This document shows positions 33,531 to 46,984 of a DNA stretch of 64,000 nt, piece after piece. The notes beneath the pieces are model-generated. The model was not told where the DNA came from. It did not search any database and saw only the letters and a list, made by a program, of their open reading frames with translations. The translations under genes and the position numbers were made by a program. Source of the stretch: Cryptomeria japonica (lineage: Eukaryota; Streptophyta; Pinopsida; Cupressales; Cupressaceae); NCBI RefSeq assembly GCF_030272615.1, contig NC_081408.1, forward strand, positions 399,431,889 through 399,495,888, given 5' to 3'. Position 1 is the first letter of the stretch. The number at the start of each line of letters is the position of its first letter.

Positions 33531-36058
33531 AACTACCAATGAATCAACATAAATATCCTATAATGCTAAAGTAATTTATTCATGGGCATATTATTTCTCT
33601 TTCTAAAAAAACTCAAACTATAAACACTGGGGACTTGTAGCTCCTAAAAATTCAAACTTAATGATCTACCAAGATCCTTTCATAGTGCACCAATAAGGGA
33701 ATATTTCTAATAGAGAAACAAAAAATGACATAATCCCTTCTTTGGGACCAAATGGTTCAATAGAATTCAACATTAAGGGTAAAACAAAAATGTTTGGCCT
33801 AATATTTTTGATGCAAAATAAAACTCTTGGGAGGAGCTTATGATCCCACAAATAAACACGCGATTTCATCAATTTATCCTATGCTAGTTTTGTTCATTAC
33901 ATGCAACTTGGTTGATAAGACATTCACAAGGACATATTTCATTAACCTTTTGATAAAATCCCCCTCCAATTAAGTAGCTTTCTTAGAGGCAATAGAGCTC
34001 AAGTACTTAAACACTATAACCTGACCTCCAAAAGAACAAATCAATCAAAAGGATCTCAGAACATAATTCCACCCAACTTAGAGTTATTTGATTGTAGGTT
34101 TGTCTTTGATCTAAAATAGATTCCCATGGATGTCAAAATATCAAGTTAAGGTGATCCTACTTTGCACCTACAACTATGGGTCTATGGTACATGCATAAAA
34201 TGAATGCTTTCTAATTATAGGGATATAGTAAACATACTTAATTTTTCATGTAGAAACAATGGCATATGGGTACATGAACATTAAAACATGTAGGGATATA
34301 TTTTACATTTATGACAATCTTAAGGTAGAAATGATTGGAAATTGTACAATCCTAATTCTTTTGGGAACAAGATGATGTCCACAACCTTCTATGTAATTAT
34401 TAAGGAGATGTAGTACAACCTACTTCTAAGAAGGTTTGTATCCACGATATGAAGATAGTTCCTTCCATGTTATTCCAAGAAATCCATTTACTAAATGGGA
34501 AAAATATTATATCGCTAAGGGAGATCTAGAAACCTTTAGCATGAAAAAAATTAAGATGTGGCAAAGAAAAACATAAAATACTAATAGATCATGAAATAGG
34601 TGCTAGTATAATCACTATACTTCAGCCAAACCTTAAATTTATTAAAATATAGAAAGGTATATTAGATGTAAAATTAAGTATCCATGGTTGTGATAAAATC
34701 TAAGGAGTTTGTTGAGCACCAAGATATTGGTTGTACCTTTAAAGCTCATTTATGAATAGAATATAAGTATACAAATATATTACTCATTTATTGGTTATAA
34801 TTTTAGAATATTAGCGGTTTGTAAGGAATTTTATATGGATTAATTGATTCATATTCAAGGAAATATGGAGTCGTCACACATTTCTATCTCTTTGACTTGA
34901 TAATAACATTTTTGGTGGTTTGAGATTTAGATATATTTTTCATACAACGATAAAACCAATGGATATGGATTAAGCTATTGCAATCCTACTTAATAATCCT
35001 TTTATGAAGATTATATTGCTAATTGTCATTTATGAAATATTTGTAGTACTCCTTGAATACTAACTAATACAAATAAGAAACTTGAAGTTGCAAATAAGCA
35101 TGAAGATAATTGTAATAGTTAGCTATTATTCTCAAAGAAACATGATAACATAAAGGGGATAATTATATAAATAAACATTCATTCATATAAAATAATTATA
35201 AACATGTGTCAACAAATTTACCAAACAACATGAAACCACTCTATTTTTTAAAGTATGGCCTACAATGCAAAGCCTTATTCCCTCACTAAATTCTAAAATC
35301 TTTTCAATACAAATATTTATTCCTTTTATAGAAGGAGATACATAGACAGTCCCCAAAAATGGGAAACACTTTTCATCTTAGAACTAAAAGATGAACTTGC
35401 CAATGAACTATTTAGAAGTGAACATGTGAAATCCTCTTGAGAAGTTTACCAATTCTTCCAATTTGTTAAAAGAATAAGTCATATATGAATTAAAATCCAA
35501 ATTCCCATGTCAGAGGAGAGATTGCATAAGGGATGACTTGATGATGTAGAAAAAGGTGAAAATGATCACACAAGTTGTTGGAATTATTGGTGGTGGTGAC
35601 ATGGAAGAATAAGATGGGAGTTTTAAATGGAGGATACTAAGTGGTTTCTCTAATAGTTGTTGTAGGGAAACCCTTCACCATTTTACTCACCTTGTCAACT
35701 AGTACTCGTAAGGTTATATGTACATCCAACAACAGCTAGAAAGATAGCATGAGAAATTAGAGGTTGGCAAGACTGCACTAGCAATAATACAATAGAAAAT
35801 ATGGATTAATTACCTATTGTAGGGAATAATGGGAAAGTGGCCTGCTACTTTCCAAATGATATATGTCCTCCACCATAATTATTGGAAGATGGTTGATGGA
35901 AAATTTCCCAACTATTATCCATAATAACTCACTTTCACACAAAATGTTCATACCCTTTGAATGAGTTCAAGGTCTCTTAAACATAAAAATTCATCCTTAC
36001 AAAAATATTTACTCTAAACCACAACCTGAGAGAAATTTCTCAAACAACTTCAACTAAC
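33531..36058. other. Unassigned AT-rich sequence
   Basis: Nothing firmly recognised. Parts may continue the possible gag-like remnant. Confidence 0.4.
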
Positions 36059-36072
36059 ATTCTTAACAACAA
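36059..36072. repeat. LINE target-site duplication (left)
   Basis: ATTCTTAACAACAA, identical to 52039-52052; after one mismatch three more bases agree. Confidence 0.88.
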
Positions 36073-36114
36073 TATACTAACCCTCTAAGAGTAAGATTGG
36101 GTTGAAAACGAAGG

Positions 36115-38026
36115 ATGGTGGATAGACCTTGGCAGAGTTTCAGATGCCATGAGGGTTTCAACTACAGTGGCGGGCTCAATGGAAAATGGCCTAGGAACAG
36201 GAAAGGGAATTGTGGCTACTTCAGAGACACCCACCCAGAACTCAGAAATCAGTCTTGGCCATGGAAGGGTCCAGAGACTGTGCAACAAAGGAGGATGACA
36301 GCAGGAGGAAATAAACGAAATGACAGGGTTTGGAGCAACACCAGTTTCAGAGGGTATGAGGCTCTGAACAACCGACATAAGGTGGATTTCAAGATGATGC
36401 AGGAGAAATTTTGGAAGCTGAAGCCTTTGAGGGAAGCTGTGAAAGTTTTAGAGGTATGCCCAAACTCAATCTACAATAGAGTCTTGAATATTGAAATTTC
36501 TAATGATGAATGGTGTGAAAATACCAGGTTTGTTAATGAACACGCTCTCTTCCTGAAATGGGGGGCTCATGGCCGTCTTTGTCAAAAATCAGGGCATGGT
36601 GTGATTCTATTTGGGGGGAGGGTGTAGAACTGAGAACAATAAAAAATGGTTTTTTCCTAGTTATATACTCGTCTAGTATGGATAGGGATTGGATTCTTGA
36701 CAATGGACCTTTCTTTATGGATGGAAAAGGTTTCAATATTATCAAATGGAAGCCAAATTTCAACCCAAATGCAGAAACCATCAATAGGGTTCCATTATGG
36801 ATTAAATTTCCAGGGTTGCCTCATGAATACAAGAACACAAAAACCCTAAGGAGAATAGGGGAAAACCTAGGAATTTTCAGAAAAGATGAGGAATTTATAG
36901 AACCTACTCATTTCAATATGGTCTTGTGGATATGCATTGATTAGGATCTAGCACATCACTTACCAGACACAATAGAAATCAAAATTGGTTCAGGGATCTG
37001 GATGCAGAAGGTGGTCCTTGAAGAAAGGATGGAATCATGCTCAGACTGTGATTCCTTTGCTCATGCTAAAGGAGATTGCAAAATCGGAGACAAAGGAAAG
37101 TCTAAAGTTAATGATGGTTTGGCGGAGGATATAATCAAACTATCAGAATCCAAGGATTGGGAACATCAATGGGAAGCCTTGGATTGGGATGTCCTTCAGT
37201 AATTCAGGAAGGGATATGTTACTGAACTGAACACAATATTCTTTTTTTGTTCTAGGAAAGGGCTTATTAACAATCTATTTGCATCAGAATCATCTACAAT
37301 GCAATTGAACCCCCTATCAATCATAGATGGATCAGATTCTTTGTTTAGAGAGATCCAAAACCAAGGAAGTGGTCCTCAAATGCAGAGTAATGTGAAGGGT
37401 GCAGTGGTGAACAACTAGGTCCCTGATACTGGTTTAAGTGCTTCGAATATAACCCCAATGGGGAAACACAAGCGAAATGTTGACCATCTTGAAAATGAAG
37501 GCAACTTGTCCTCACAAGAAACTCAAGCTATCACCATAGCAGATGAGGAAGAGACAATAGTCCCAGAGACTTAGGTGGAGGACATGCCTAGAGAAAATAA
37601 TGAGGTGCCTCAAGAACAGACACACTTACAAGACGACAAGCTTTCTTCTCCACCTCTAACAGTTGATCAGATAGTGGAGGAAATGGTCTTTAAGGACATT
37701 CAAATCTCTCCCATCTGAAACCTAGATGCATCCTTTGAAGGGGTGAAAGATAGTGGAGGTGACCTAGTTTTTCAGACTCAGAGGGAGATCTATCTGATAA
37801 TCCGGAGGGAGAGGATGATATAGGGATTCTTGCTCTAGGAGGGGTTTTAGACAAGAGAAATCTGGAAATGACTTTGGCTCAAAATGCTAAAGTAAAGATA
37901 GGTGAAAGTAAGAAAAGAGGACCTAAATCCAACAGAGTTAGACTTGACATTGAAGGTAGTGCTACGGGCCAAAGCAAACTCAGACTTAGATCGGGAAGGG
38001 ACATGGTCTCTTCCCAGAAGCAATGA
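36115..38026 (+). pseudogene. LINE ORF1, RNA-binding protein
   Basis: From ATG 36115 the frame runs to about 36555, then shifts. The shifted frame carries the DUF4283 signature of plant LINE ORF1 (DRDWILDNGPFFMDGKGF, then RVPLWIKFPGLPHEY). A CCHC zinc knuckle, CSDCDSFAHAKGDC, is intact at about 37033-37074. After a stop at 37200 the Asp/Glu/Ser-rich tail can still be followed, with several stops, to RSGRDMVSSQKQ and a TGA at 38024-38026. ORF1 proteins of this type bind the element RNA. The ORF1 stop overlaps the ORF2 start as ATGA. Confidence 0.85.
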
Positions 38027-39970
38027 GGTTCCTTTCGTGGAATGTCAGGGGCTGCAATGCCCCTGACAAGGTTAGACTGATTAAGAGATGCCTTGATTAG
38101 TTTCGCCCAGATCTCATTTGCTTATAGGAAACCAAAATTAAGTCTGAACATTTTGATACCTTTTATAGTAGATTTAAAAAATGGAAACATGTCTCAGTTG
38201 AAGCTCAAGGAGCCTCAGGTAGTTTATCCATTTTATGGAATGAGTCTTTAGTGGAAGTCAACAGAATAAGCCAGGGAAACTAGTGGCAATGGGTGCGAAT
38301 TTTCTTGAAGCAACTTTAGCTGCAATTGTTTTTAATCAATGTTTACGGACCAAACAACCCCTCCTTAAAAAAATAGTTGTGGAATGATATTTTCAAATGC
38401 CTTAAATAGGATACTGAAACACCTTTCCTTATAGGTAGGGACTTCAATGCTTTGATTAGACCATTTGACAAAATGGGTGGCAATGGTTTGATGAGGCAGA
38501 GTAACTTAGATTTTAGCTCTTTCATCACAGAGTTAGGATTAATAGAAATCCCTTTCAAAACTGGGGAATACACGTGGACAAACAGAAAAAGTGGCTTCTT
38601 AAACATCGTAGAAAGACTTGATAGATTTTTTGTAGCAGGTGACTGCACTTCTCACCCATGGACGTGTATTGTTGATGTTCTACCCTTCACGATCTCATAT
38701 TATTATCCCATTGGCATCTGAATTCAGGATGAAAAAGCCCATAATAGATGCCCTTTCAAATTTGAAGCTATGTGGCTGAGGGATACCAATATAAGATCTT
38801 TGGTGGAGATATGGTGGAAACAGTCCCCTGAAAGTCCTGACAACAAAGCTTTTATGTTCTTCAAAAAACTCCAATTTGTTAAAGAACAATTAAAAAAGTG
38901 GAATAGAGAGTCTTTCAAAAATATTTTCAATGAGAAATTGGGCTTAGAGGAAGAGTTAAAAAATATACATGAACAAATTATTCTACAAGGCATGGATGAA
39001 TCTTCCTTCTTGAGAGAGAAGTAGCTAAATAAGGTGTACTGTGAAGTCTTAGCAAGAGAAGAAACTTTTTGGAGGCATAAATCCCATGAAACGTGGCTGA
39101 AGGAGAGTGATAGGAATACCAAATTTTTCCACAACTCTACAAAGGTAAGGCAAAATTATAACAAGATCTTTTAAATACACAATATGGAGGGGGAGATGCT
39201 AACAGACCAGGAATCCATTAACAAAGAGGCTGTGAACTACTTCTCGAGTTCTTTCAATGGAGAGGTAATGGCCGACCGGGATCTGCATTCTATCATGGAC
39301 ATCATACCTACCTGTGTGAAGGAACAACACAACAAAATGTTACTAAGGGTTGTGTCGCTGGAGGAGGTAAAGGCTGTAGTTTTTGGCATGGGAGCAGACA
39401 AAGCCCTAGGGCCGAATGGGTTCCCGACTCTTTTCTTTCAACATTTTTGGGACATTTTGGCAAATGATCTATGGGAAGTTGTGGAGGAGTCAAGAACAGG
39501 CGGTTTTATCCTTAAGGATTTTAACAATACATTCATAGCTCTGATTCTGAAAAAGGAAAACATATATACCTTCTATGACCAGTCCCATCTCTTTGTGCAA
39601 CACAATCTACAAAGTGATCTCTAAGGTGATAGAAAATAGGTTAAACTGTATTTTGGAAGAAGCTATCTCCCCGGAACAAAGTGGTTTTGCTCCTGGGAGA
39701 TCAATATATGAAGGTATTATTTTGGCACATGAGGCAATCCACTCCATCCATTTATCTAAGAAGGAGAATATGATGATAAAAGTGGATATAAGGAAATCCT
39801 ATGACGAAGTTAATAGAGACTTCCTCTTAAAAGTCTTAGCAAAATTTGGCTTTGACCCGGTTTGGATAGCCTGGATAGAAAGTTGTATCAAATCCCCTTG
39901 GTTCTCAGTTCTTATCAATGGGAACCCTCAGGGTTTCTTCTCATCCAACAAGGGTTTAAGATAGGGGGAC
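38023..39970 (+). pseudogene. LINE ORF2, endonuclease and RT first half
   Basis: ATG 38023 begins MRFLSWNVRGCNAPDKVR, the start of an APE-type endonuclease. Landmarks follow in order: ETKI, YGPNNPS, and GRDFNA (GDFN expected). The essential SDH motif near 38690-38710 is replaced by SYYYPIGI. RT follows, with ADKALGPNGFPTLFFQHFW, a frameshift near 39580, PISLCNTIYKVISKVIENRL, GFAPGRSI and KVDIRKSYDEV. Copia-2 interrupts it inside the conserved RQGDPLSP block, whose Gln codon is TAG. At least six in-frame stops, many of them CAG or CAA turned to TAG or TAA, lie in the endonuclease. Confidence 0.9.
39966..39970. repeat. Copia-2 target-site duplication GGGAC (left)
   Basis: Exact match to 48361-48365. 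Confidence 0.93.
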
Positions 39971-40102
39971 TGTTGGAAATGTTCCTCGAATTAACTTGAC
40001 TTGTGTTCAGATTGAACGGAGTAACCTATCCCGATGGAATACCTGTAGGTGTGACTCTTGCCGATGGGCCGATGGAACCTTCTTCCTGTGATTAGTTAAC
40101 TG

Positions 40103-40107
40103 GTGAG
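40103..40107. repeat. Target-site duplication GTGAG (left)
   Basis: Equal to 41577-41581. The 3' LTR shows the unbroken site near 47116. Confidence 0.92.
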
Positions 40108-41576
40108 TGATGAATAATGATGAACAACAAATACCCTAACTGGTACTGAGAGGGGGGGGTGAATCAGTACATACAAAAACTTCTCTGCAACTTATCAAGT
40201 TAAGACAATGCTAATCAGTTGTCTTAGTAACTCTTGTGTATGTTTCTTTTCCTCGATCCAGAATGAACTTAACCATGGCAATACCGGTTAAACACATTAA
40301 GACTTCAGACAACATAAACCGGTAAGATTGAACACTTCAAATACATTCAATACTTGATAACTACTTCACCCATAAACATATGCATGTGATGTATCAGTAA
40401 TACCATAACCATTAGCTTTGCATGCATAATCACCTAAACAAAGAATACTTAATCAACACATGAAAAATGCACAACTCATGACACACAAATTTTTCACGTG
40501 GAAACCCAAATGGGAAAAACCATGATGGGGATGAATACCCACAAGCTTGTTTTGAACTCTTTTGAAGCTCACTCTGTTAGGAGCCTAGTCCGGTTAAAGA
40601 ATTTACAATAAGGTTCTGCTAGGAACCGATCCTGTTAAAGATCACCCGGTCAAGGGATGGCTATATACCCTGTTAAAAGTTGAAAACCCATTAAAGGTTA
40701 CCTTGCTAGAGGATTTAAAGAACTCAATGAACTTGAGTCACCTGGTCAGAGGTTTTACCATAAGCCTGTTAAAGCTACCCGGCAAAGGAATTTTCCTTCT
40801 GTTGAAATGGTTAGAAGACAATAGGTAAAACTCTGATCTGATAACAAGACTATATGCTAAGGCAGATCCTTTTCAATTCCTCTACTCTGCAATCATTCTC
40901 TGCAGTTTTCACTCACTGGTCTGGCAAGTATCTCATCACTCAGATACACACAACTTTTGCCAACAACTTACAATAACAAACATCATCGACCTTATAGACA
41001 ACATTTAGGTCGGTAACATAAACCCTAAACCCTAAGCATCTTAGGTTTAAAATTATAAGCAGTCCAATCCTGACTGTCCAAACACTTTTCAAAGAATGAA
41101 ACAATCTTTGAATAGATCACAAGTCATTCTGATCATCCATTCTTCACCGCACATAGAAATCAGTAACCCATCACGCTTTCTTCTCATACCGCTAAGAAGA
41201 ATGTTCATTCCCGAGGTAGACATTTAATGCAATCGATGTTCACATTAAAGATCCTCAAGGAAATTCTTCACGTCCACAAAACTGACGTGGCATCTCGATC
41301 TCATCCTAATTTCTTAGCTAACTCATCACAAAATACCATCGGTTGCATCGCACAAGCTAGATTGCCAAACCGGAAACCCTAGAGCTGAGACTACCAACAG
41401 GTAGTCACACTTAGTGAAACCCTGACACCGGTTCACTACATCTCTTCATACCAGTTCTCCAATCTTGATCATTAATAACAACTTCTTCCAATCTTCATAC
41501 CGATTGACCTATACTTATTGACGTCAATGAAAACATACTTTGTCATATTATCATACCGGTTCATCATATGCCAACA
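40108..41576 (-). mobile_element. Solo LTR nested in the Copia-2 5' LTR
   Basis: 1469 bp, TG...CA ends, exact GTGAG duplications, and absent from the same place in the 3' LTR. On the minus strand it starts TGTTGGCATATGATGAACCG. The plus-strand motif CACGTGGAAACCCAAATGGG resembles the conserved end region of Copia LTRs read in reverse, supporting minus orientation. Its start agrees with the LTR beginning at 63673, so both may belong to one family. Confidence 0.93.
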
Positions 41577-41581
41577 GTGAG
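41577..41581. repeat. Target-site duplication GTGAG (right)
   Basis: Equal to 40103-40107. Confidence 0.92.
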
Positions 41582-42816
41582 CAAGTTGAGTAGATCTCGG
41601 GCAAAAAGATCCAACGGTGGTCGTTGATCCACAATTGGAAGATGCACAACCTAAATCCATCGCGGATCAGCGACAAGGTTGTGGTGGGTCCAGCGAAGGT
41701 GAGGTAGCGTACTAGTGGCAGATGAAGTGGCGATCACGTGGTAGGTTAGGTGGTGTCTAGCGGGATGCATGGACAAATCAGGAAGTGACACATGGCATAA
41801 GTGAGCGGCCCAAGTGAGATAAGGGTCATGCAAATCGAGAAGATCCAACGACAGATCCGAGGAAGATCAACAGTGGAGTAAAATTTTAGGACTATCAGCG
41901 GCTGTCGTTGTACCAAGGTTGTGAGGTGCCCAAAATGTTATCCCTCATGACATGGTGACCAAGTGGTGGGACCCGACAGGAGAGCAGCTAAGGTGAGTTA
42001 AAGGCTGAGCAGATCACAGATGATCAGACGACGATTGCAGAAGATCCGACGGTGGTTGCTAGGTCGCGATGGGAAACTGCTCATTAGAATATCCATCGCG
42101 ACCCAGTGACAAAGAGGAGCTTCATTCCGAGCGGTTAGTGAGGTCGTGCTAAGGTGGCAAGGTAGGGACTCCAAAGCCAATTAGGGGGTACCACGTGGTG
42201 GAGCCACATTAGTGGAGTCGATGGTTCATCGGGAGATCAGAGCAATGCTTTTGTGGTCTTTCCGATGGCCGATGGAGTAGAGACTGACTATGGGTGTGCG
42301 CTCGAACCAGAGTCCAAAAGATAAACACTTGGACATTGAAGATGGTCTTGTCGGTGTATATGAATACAAACCAACCCAACTTCCTGGTGAATGTGAGATA
42401 TTATGTTTCTCATGAATGCAGACCGACGCAGACGGTTAGACTTCAAACTGTTGGTGCAGTTGCTCAGATGAACTGTCGACAATCTGATATATGAAGCCAT
42501 TGGCTAACTATGGTGAATATAACTGATTATCGTATGCTGATTGTAGTGTCCAGTTCATGAGAATCTGAGAACAAATACCAGTAGTTGCAGACTGAAACTT
42601 TATTGTAAATTCATTTACTGGAAATAAAGTGTTCAATTGTTGGTGGTGGATTTTTTCCCGAAAGGGTTTTCCCATGTAATTCTTGGTGTTCTGTCTTTGT
42701 GTTGATTCTATTTGTTTGTCTATATGATTATTAATGTCCTGTAAAAGTTTTAAACTGCATTCTTCCCTGTTAATTGGCATTAGGAAGGCATTTTCGCACT
42801 GTGCTTTCCTTACAAG

Positions 42817-42828
42817 TGGTATCAGAGC
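42817..42828 (+). other. Copia-2 primer-binding site
   Basis: TGGTATCAGAGC, complementary to initiator Met tRNA, two bases after the 5' LTR. Confidence 0.95.
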
Positions 42829-42932
42829 TTGGCCCGTTTTGTTATCCTTGTTGGGTAGGGTTAGTTTTTTGTGTCAGTTCTGTTTCAATGGGAGTCTTGC
42901 AGAGTGTCTACTTGTTTGTTTTACAGGTTAAG

Positions 42933-43710
42933 ATGGCAAGCACCTAAGGGCACATAGACATGGAGAATTTTAATGGTTCCAATTTCGAACTATGGAAACT
43001 CAAGATGGAAGACTTGTTGGTCGACCGAGACCTTTGGATTGCTATGTCTAGGCAGAAACCTACATGCATGAAGCAAGAGGATTGGAATTAGCTGACTGGA
43101 AGGCAAGGGGTCTAATCAGGCTATGTCTTGCTGATTCTATTCTGTTAAACGTCCACGAGGAGAAAACTACACATCTTCTTTGGAATAAGTTGTGATATAT
43201 TTATCAAGGCAAATCCTTGGAATAAACTTTTCTTGAGGAAGAAGTTGTACTCTCTAAAGATGGATGCATGAACACCATTGGCAGACCACTTGAATGCATT
43301 CAACATGGTTCTTGCACAGTTAACTTATGTTGGTGTGACCATTCAGGAAGAAGAACGTTGCATGTTGTTGTTGTGTTCATTGCCTAACTCTTGGGATCAC
43401 TTAGTGATGGCTATCGGTAGTACTATGACCCAGTTCAAGATGGATATTGTGGTTAATACTCTTTTGTCAGAAGAAATGAGAAAGAAGTCTTCTGAGACGA
43501 TAAAAGATGCACTCTCTATTCGAGGCAGAACGAAGGACAAAGACAAGAAGAAAGGAAAGAAGTCCAAGTCCAAGTCTCAAGAGAGATCAAAATCTCCAGG
43601 CAAGAAGTCAAAGGTGAAGTGCTGGAATTGTGGGAAAAAAGGGCATATCCAAAAGGATTGAAAGGAGGAGAAGAAGAAGAAGAAGAAGTATTCTGACACT
43701 GAATCTTCTT
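42933..43710 (+). pseudogene. Copia-2 gag
   Basis: ATG 42933 starts a frame with an early stop (MAST, stop, GHIDMENFNGSNFELWKLKM). Frames change around 43190-43270. From 43281 a long open stretch (ADHLNAFNMVLAQLTYVG, CSLPNSWDHLVMAIGS) gives the UBN2/gag core. A Lys/Ser-rich part leads to the nucleocapsid zinc knuckle CWNCGKKGHIQKD, whose last Cys codon is now TGA. It forms the virus-like particle shell in functional relatives. Close to Copia-1 gag in sequence and order. Confidence 0.9.
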
Positions 43711-46700
43711 AGAGTGATGCAGATGCATTTGTAGCAGCCTTGGCAGTGCCTACCTCAGATGACACCTGGTTAGTAGATTCAGGCACATCTTTTCACATGA
43801 CCTCCCACAAGGAGTGGTTCTCGAAGTATGAACAGTATGCTGGTGGAAAGGTATACTTGGCTAGTGATTCTACTTTGGAGATTGTAGTGAGAGGCAGAAT
43901 TAAAATTCAATTTCGAGATGGTAGAGTGAAGGGGATCAATGGAGTTCTTCATATACCAGGTCTAGCAAGAAACCTTCTCTCTATAAGTAAACTTAATGAT
44001 GTTGGAGTACAAGTTACATTTGTATCTGGTGGTTGCAAGATGACTAGGGGTTCCATTGTATTGGCAAAGGGTGATCGCATTTGTACATTGTATAAGTTAA
44101 ATGTTGAACCTATATGTTGTAATGTAACCTTTGAAAAGTCTGTTAAGACAACTGTAATGATACATAATGTTAATTCATTGGAAGCTAAACTTCCTGTTGA
44201 GAAAACAATTCTCTGGCATAATAGGTTAGGCCACATAGGTGAAAAATGTTTAAAAGATTTGAAGAATAAGAATCTGGTTGAAGGTCTAGATGATTGTAGT
44301 TTTGAGTTCGAATTCTACAAACACTGCATATATGGAAAACATTACCGTGTTCAGTTTTATTCCAGTTCTCATAAATATTCTGACATTCTGGATTATGTTC
44401 ACTCTAATGTGTTTGGTCTAGTAGAGGTTCCTTCTCTATCTAAGTCTAAGTATTATGTATCTTTTGTAGATGATTATTCAAGAAGGGCATTTGTGTACTT
44501 TTAAAAAAGTAAATCAAAAGTGTTTAGTCAGTTTAAGGAGTTTAAGAACCTTGTTGAAAATCAGACTGGGAGAAGGATTAAATGTTTAAGAACAGACAAC
44601 GGTGGTGAATATTGTAGTGCAGATTTTGACAAGTACTGTGTTGATCATGGAATTAAGAGACATAAGACCGTACCTTACACTCCACAAAAAAATGGAGTTG
44701 TTGAAAGGTTGAATCAGTCTCTAATAGATAAAGCAAGAATCATGTTGAGCGGAGCTAGGCTGGAACAAAAATTCTGGGCTGCAGCAGTTGCTACAACATG
44801 TTACCTACTGAATCGCTCTCCTACTTCAACATTGGTTGACAAAACACCTATGGAAGCATGGTCTGGTAAGAAAGCTTCTTTAAGGCACCTTCGTGTTTTT
44901 GGTGCAGAGGCATATGCTCATGTGCCTGATGTTAATAGATCTAAGTTGGATAACAAAGCTGTGAAATGTATCTTCATTGGCTATGGAGTTGGTGTGAAAG
45001 GATACAAACTTTGGAATCCAATGACTGGTAAGGTTATGTACAATAGAAGTGTGATTTTTCATGAGCTGAAACCTATATCACTAGGTCACAACATAGGAAA
45101 GAAAGGAGAAGTTGAGGTTGAAATTCCTCCAGCTAAGGAAGAATCTCCAGAGATACCTGAAGATGAGGAGAGTTCAAGCAGTTCTGAAGAAGAACATGAT
45201 GATGAGCCTCCTGTTGAACCTCAAGAAGCCTCAACACTAGAGTTGAGAAGATCTACTCGAGAGAGGTGGCAACCTAATAGGTATACACCTAATAAGTACA
45301 GTCACTCTATGTTGAATGTTAATTGTGCTTATGCTTTACTTGCCAATACTAATGAGCCTAGGACTGTCAAAGAAGCTATTAAAATGCCTGATTTAGATTC
45401 CTGGTTGGAAGCCATGAATGATGAAATGTCATCATTGGATAAAAATGGAACTTGGGATTTGGTGTCATTGCCTAAAGGTAGAAATCCTGTAGGCTGCAAG
45501 TGGGTATTCAAAAAGAAGTATGGTCTAGATGGCAGCATTGACAAGTACAAAGCAAGATTGGTTGCAAAGGGGTATTCTCAAAAGGAAGCTATTGACTATG
45601 GAGAGATCTTTTCTCTTGTGGCTAAGCTGACATCTATTAGATTTCTCTTGTCACTTGCAACAACAAATGATTGGGAGATTGAGCAGATGGATATGAAGAC
45701 AAAGTTTCTTCATGGTAATCTTGAAGAAGAAATTTATATGTCTCAACTTGAGCACTTTGTGAAAAAAGGTAAAGAACGTTTGGTATGCAAACTCAAGAAG
45801 TCTATGTATGGTTTGAAACAGTCTCCTAGAATGTGGTATCAAAAGTATGATACATTTGTTTTGTCCTTGGGATTTGTGAGATCAAAAGATGATCATTATG
45901 TTTACTACAAAACTGAAGGTGATAGGATTCTTATCATAGCTTTGTATGTAGACGACATGTTGTTCATAGGAAATACAAAAGGTATGATCTCAGATTTAAA
46001 ATCTTAGTTATCTATGAAATTGGAAATGAAGGACTTAGGAGCAGCAAATTACATTATGGGAATGGAGATCAAAAGGAATAGATCTAAGAGGAAACTTTGG
46101 CTCAGCTAGAGAAAGTATATAACCAATGTTCTTGATAGGTTTCATATGTCTGACTGTAAATCATAGGTTGTTCCCATCTTGCAGGGAACTAAGTTGTCTG
46201 TGCTTGATAGACCAAAATCTCCAAAAGAGATAGAAGACATGAAAAGTGTACCTTATGTAAGTGCTATTGGCAACTTGATGTATGCTATGGTCTATACAAG
46301 ACCAGACATTTCCCAACCAGTGGGAGTACTTAGCAGGTTTATGTCGAGTCCAGGAAGGCCGCATTGGGATTCTGTAAAGAGGGTGTTTAGATATTTGAAG
46401 GGAACTTCAGATTTTGCTTTGTGCTATCATGGTCATTCTGATGATTCAAAGAAAATTCTAAGTGTATGTGGTTTTGTGGATTCTGATTGGGCAGAAGACG
46501 TAGACAACAAAGGATCCACCAATGGATATGTTTTTGTCATGAATAGTGGAGCAATTAGTTGGATGAGCAAGCGGCAACCTATAGTCGCTTTGTCCACTAC
46601 AGAGGCAGAGTACATGGCAGCTACACATGTGTGCAAAGAAGTTGTTTGGATCAAACAATTGAGTTCAGATGTTGGTTTTGGTACAGGGAAAATTGAAATT

Positions 46701-46936
46701 TGGAGTGACAGTCAGAGTGCTATATGTCTAGCGAAGAATCCTACTTTCCATGCCAAAACGAAGCATGTTGATGTTCATTTTCACTTTGTTCATGACATGG
46801 TGGAAGATGGAAAAGTTTATCTTAACAAGGTAGACACTCTGGAAAATGTTGCAGACACTTGACGAAACCTGTGAGCACTCACAAGTTCAGGTGGTGTTCT
46901 AATTCTATGGGTCTTGATACCCGTGTTTCTCAGTAA
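43711..46936 (+). pseudogene. Copia-2 pol (protease, integrase, RT, RNase H)
   Basis: Protease LVDSGTSFHMTS is near 43770. The integrase zinc motif has WHNRLGHIG but YKHCIYGK, so one Cys is lost. In the core the first catalytic Asp is Asn (HSNVFG), while RTDNGGEY and NGVVERLN keep Asp and Glu. A stop at 44502-44504 splits it. RT is complete: GCKWVFKKK, EQMDMKTKFLHGN and catalytic YVDDM near 45945. Stops follow at 46006, 46108 and 46165. RNase H keeps its acidic residues (GFVDSDWAED, TTEAEYMA, SDSQSA). A shift at about 46857 breaks the end, which continues as LTKPVSTHKFRWC to TAA near 46936. In relatives a single gag-pol polyprotein is made. Confidence 0.93.
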
Positions 46937-46969
46937 CGTCTGGAATGGTAATCGGTCTAGTGAATTCCT

Positions 46970-46984
46970 CGTCAAGTGGGAGTT
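46970..46984 (+). other. Copia-2 polypurine tract
   Basis: TCAAGTGGGAGTT runs directly into the 3' LTR start TGTTGG, as in Copia-1 (AGTGGGAGAA). Confidence 0.75.

Larger units (their letters stand above)
39971..42814 (+). repeat. Copia-2 5' LTR, split by a solo LTR
   Basis: Starts TGTTGGAAATG and ends TTTCCTTACA. Without the nested insert it is about 1370 bp, matching the 3' LTR. Confidence 0.93.
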
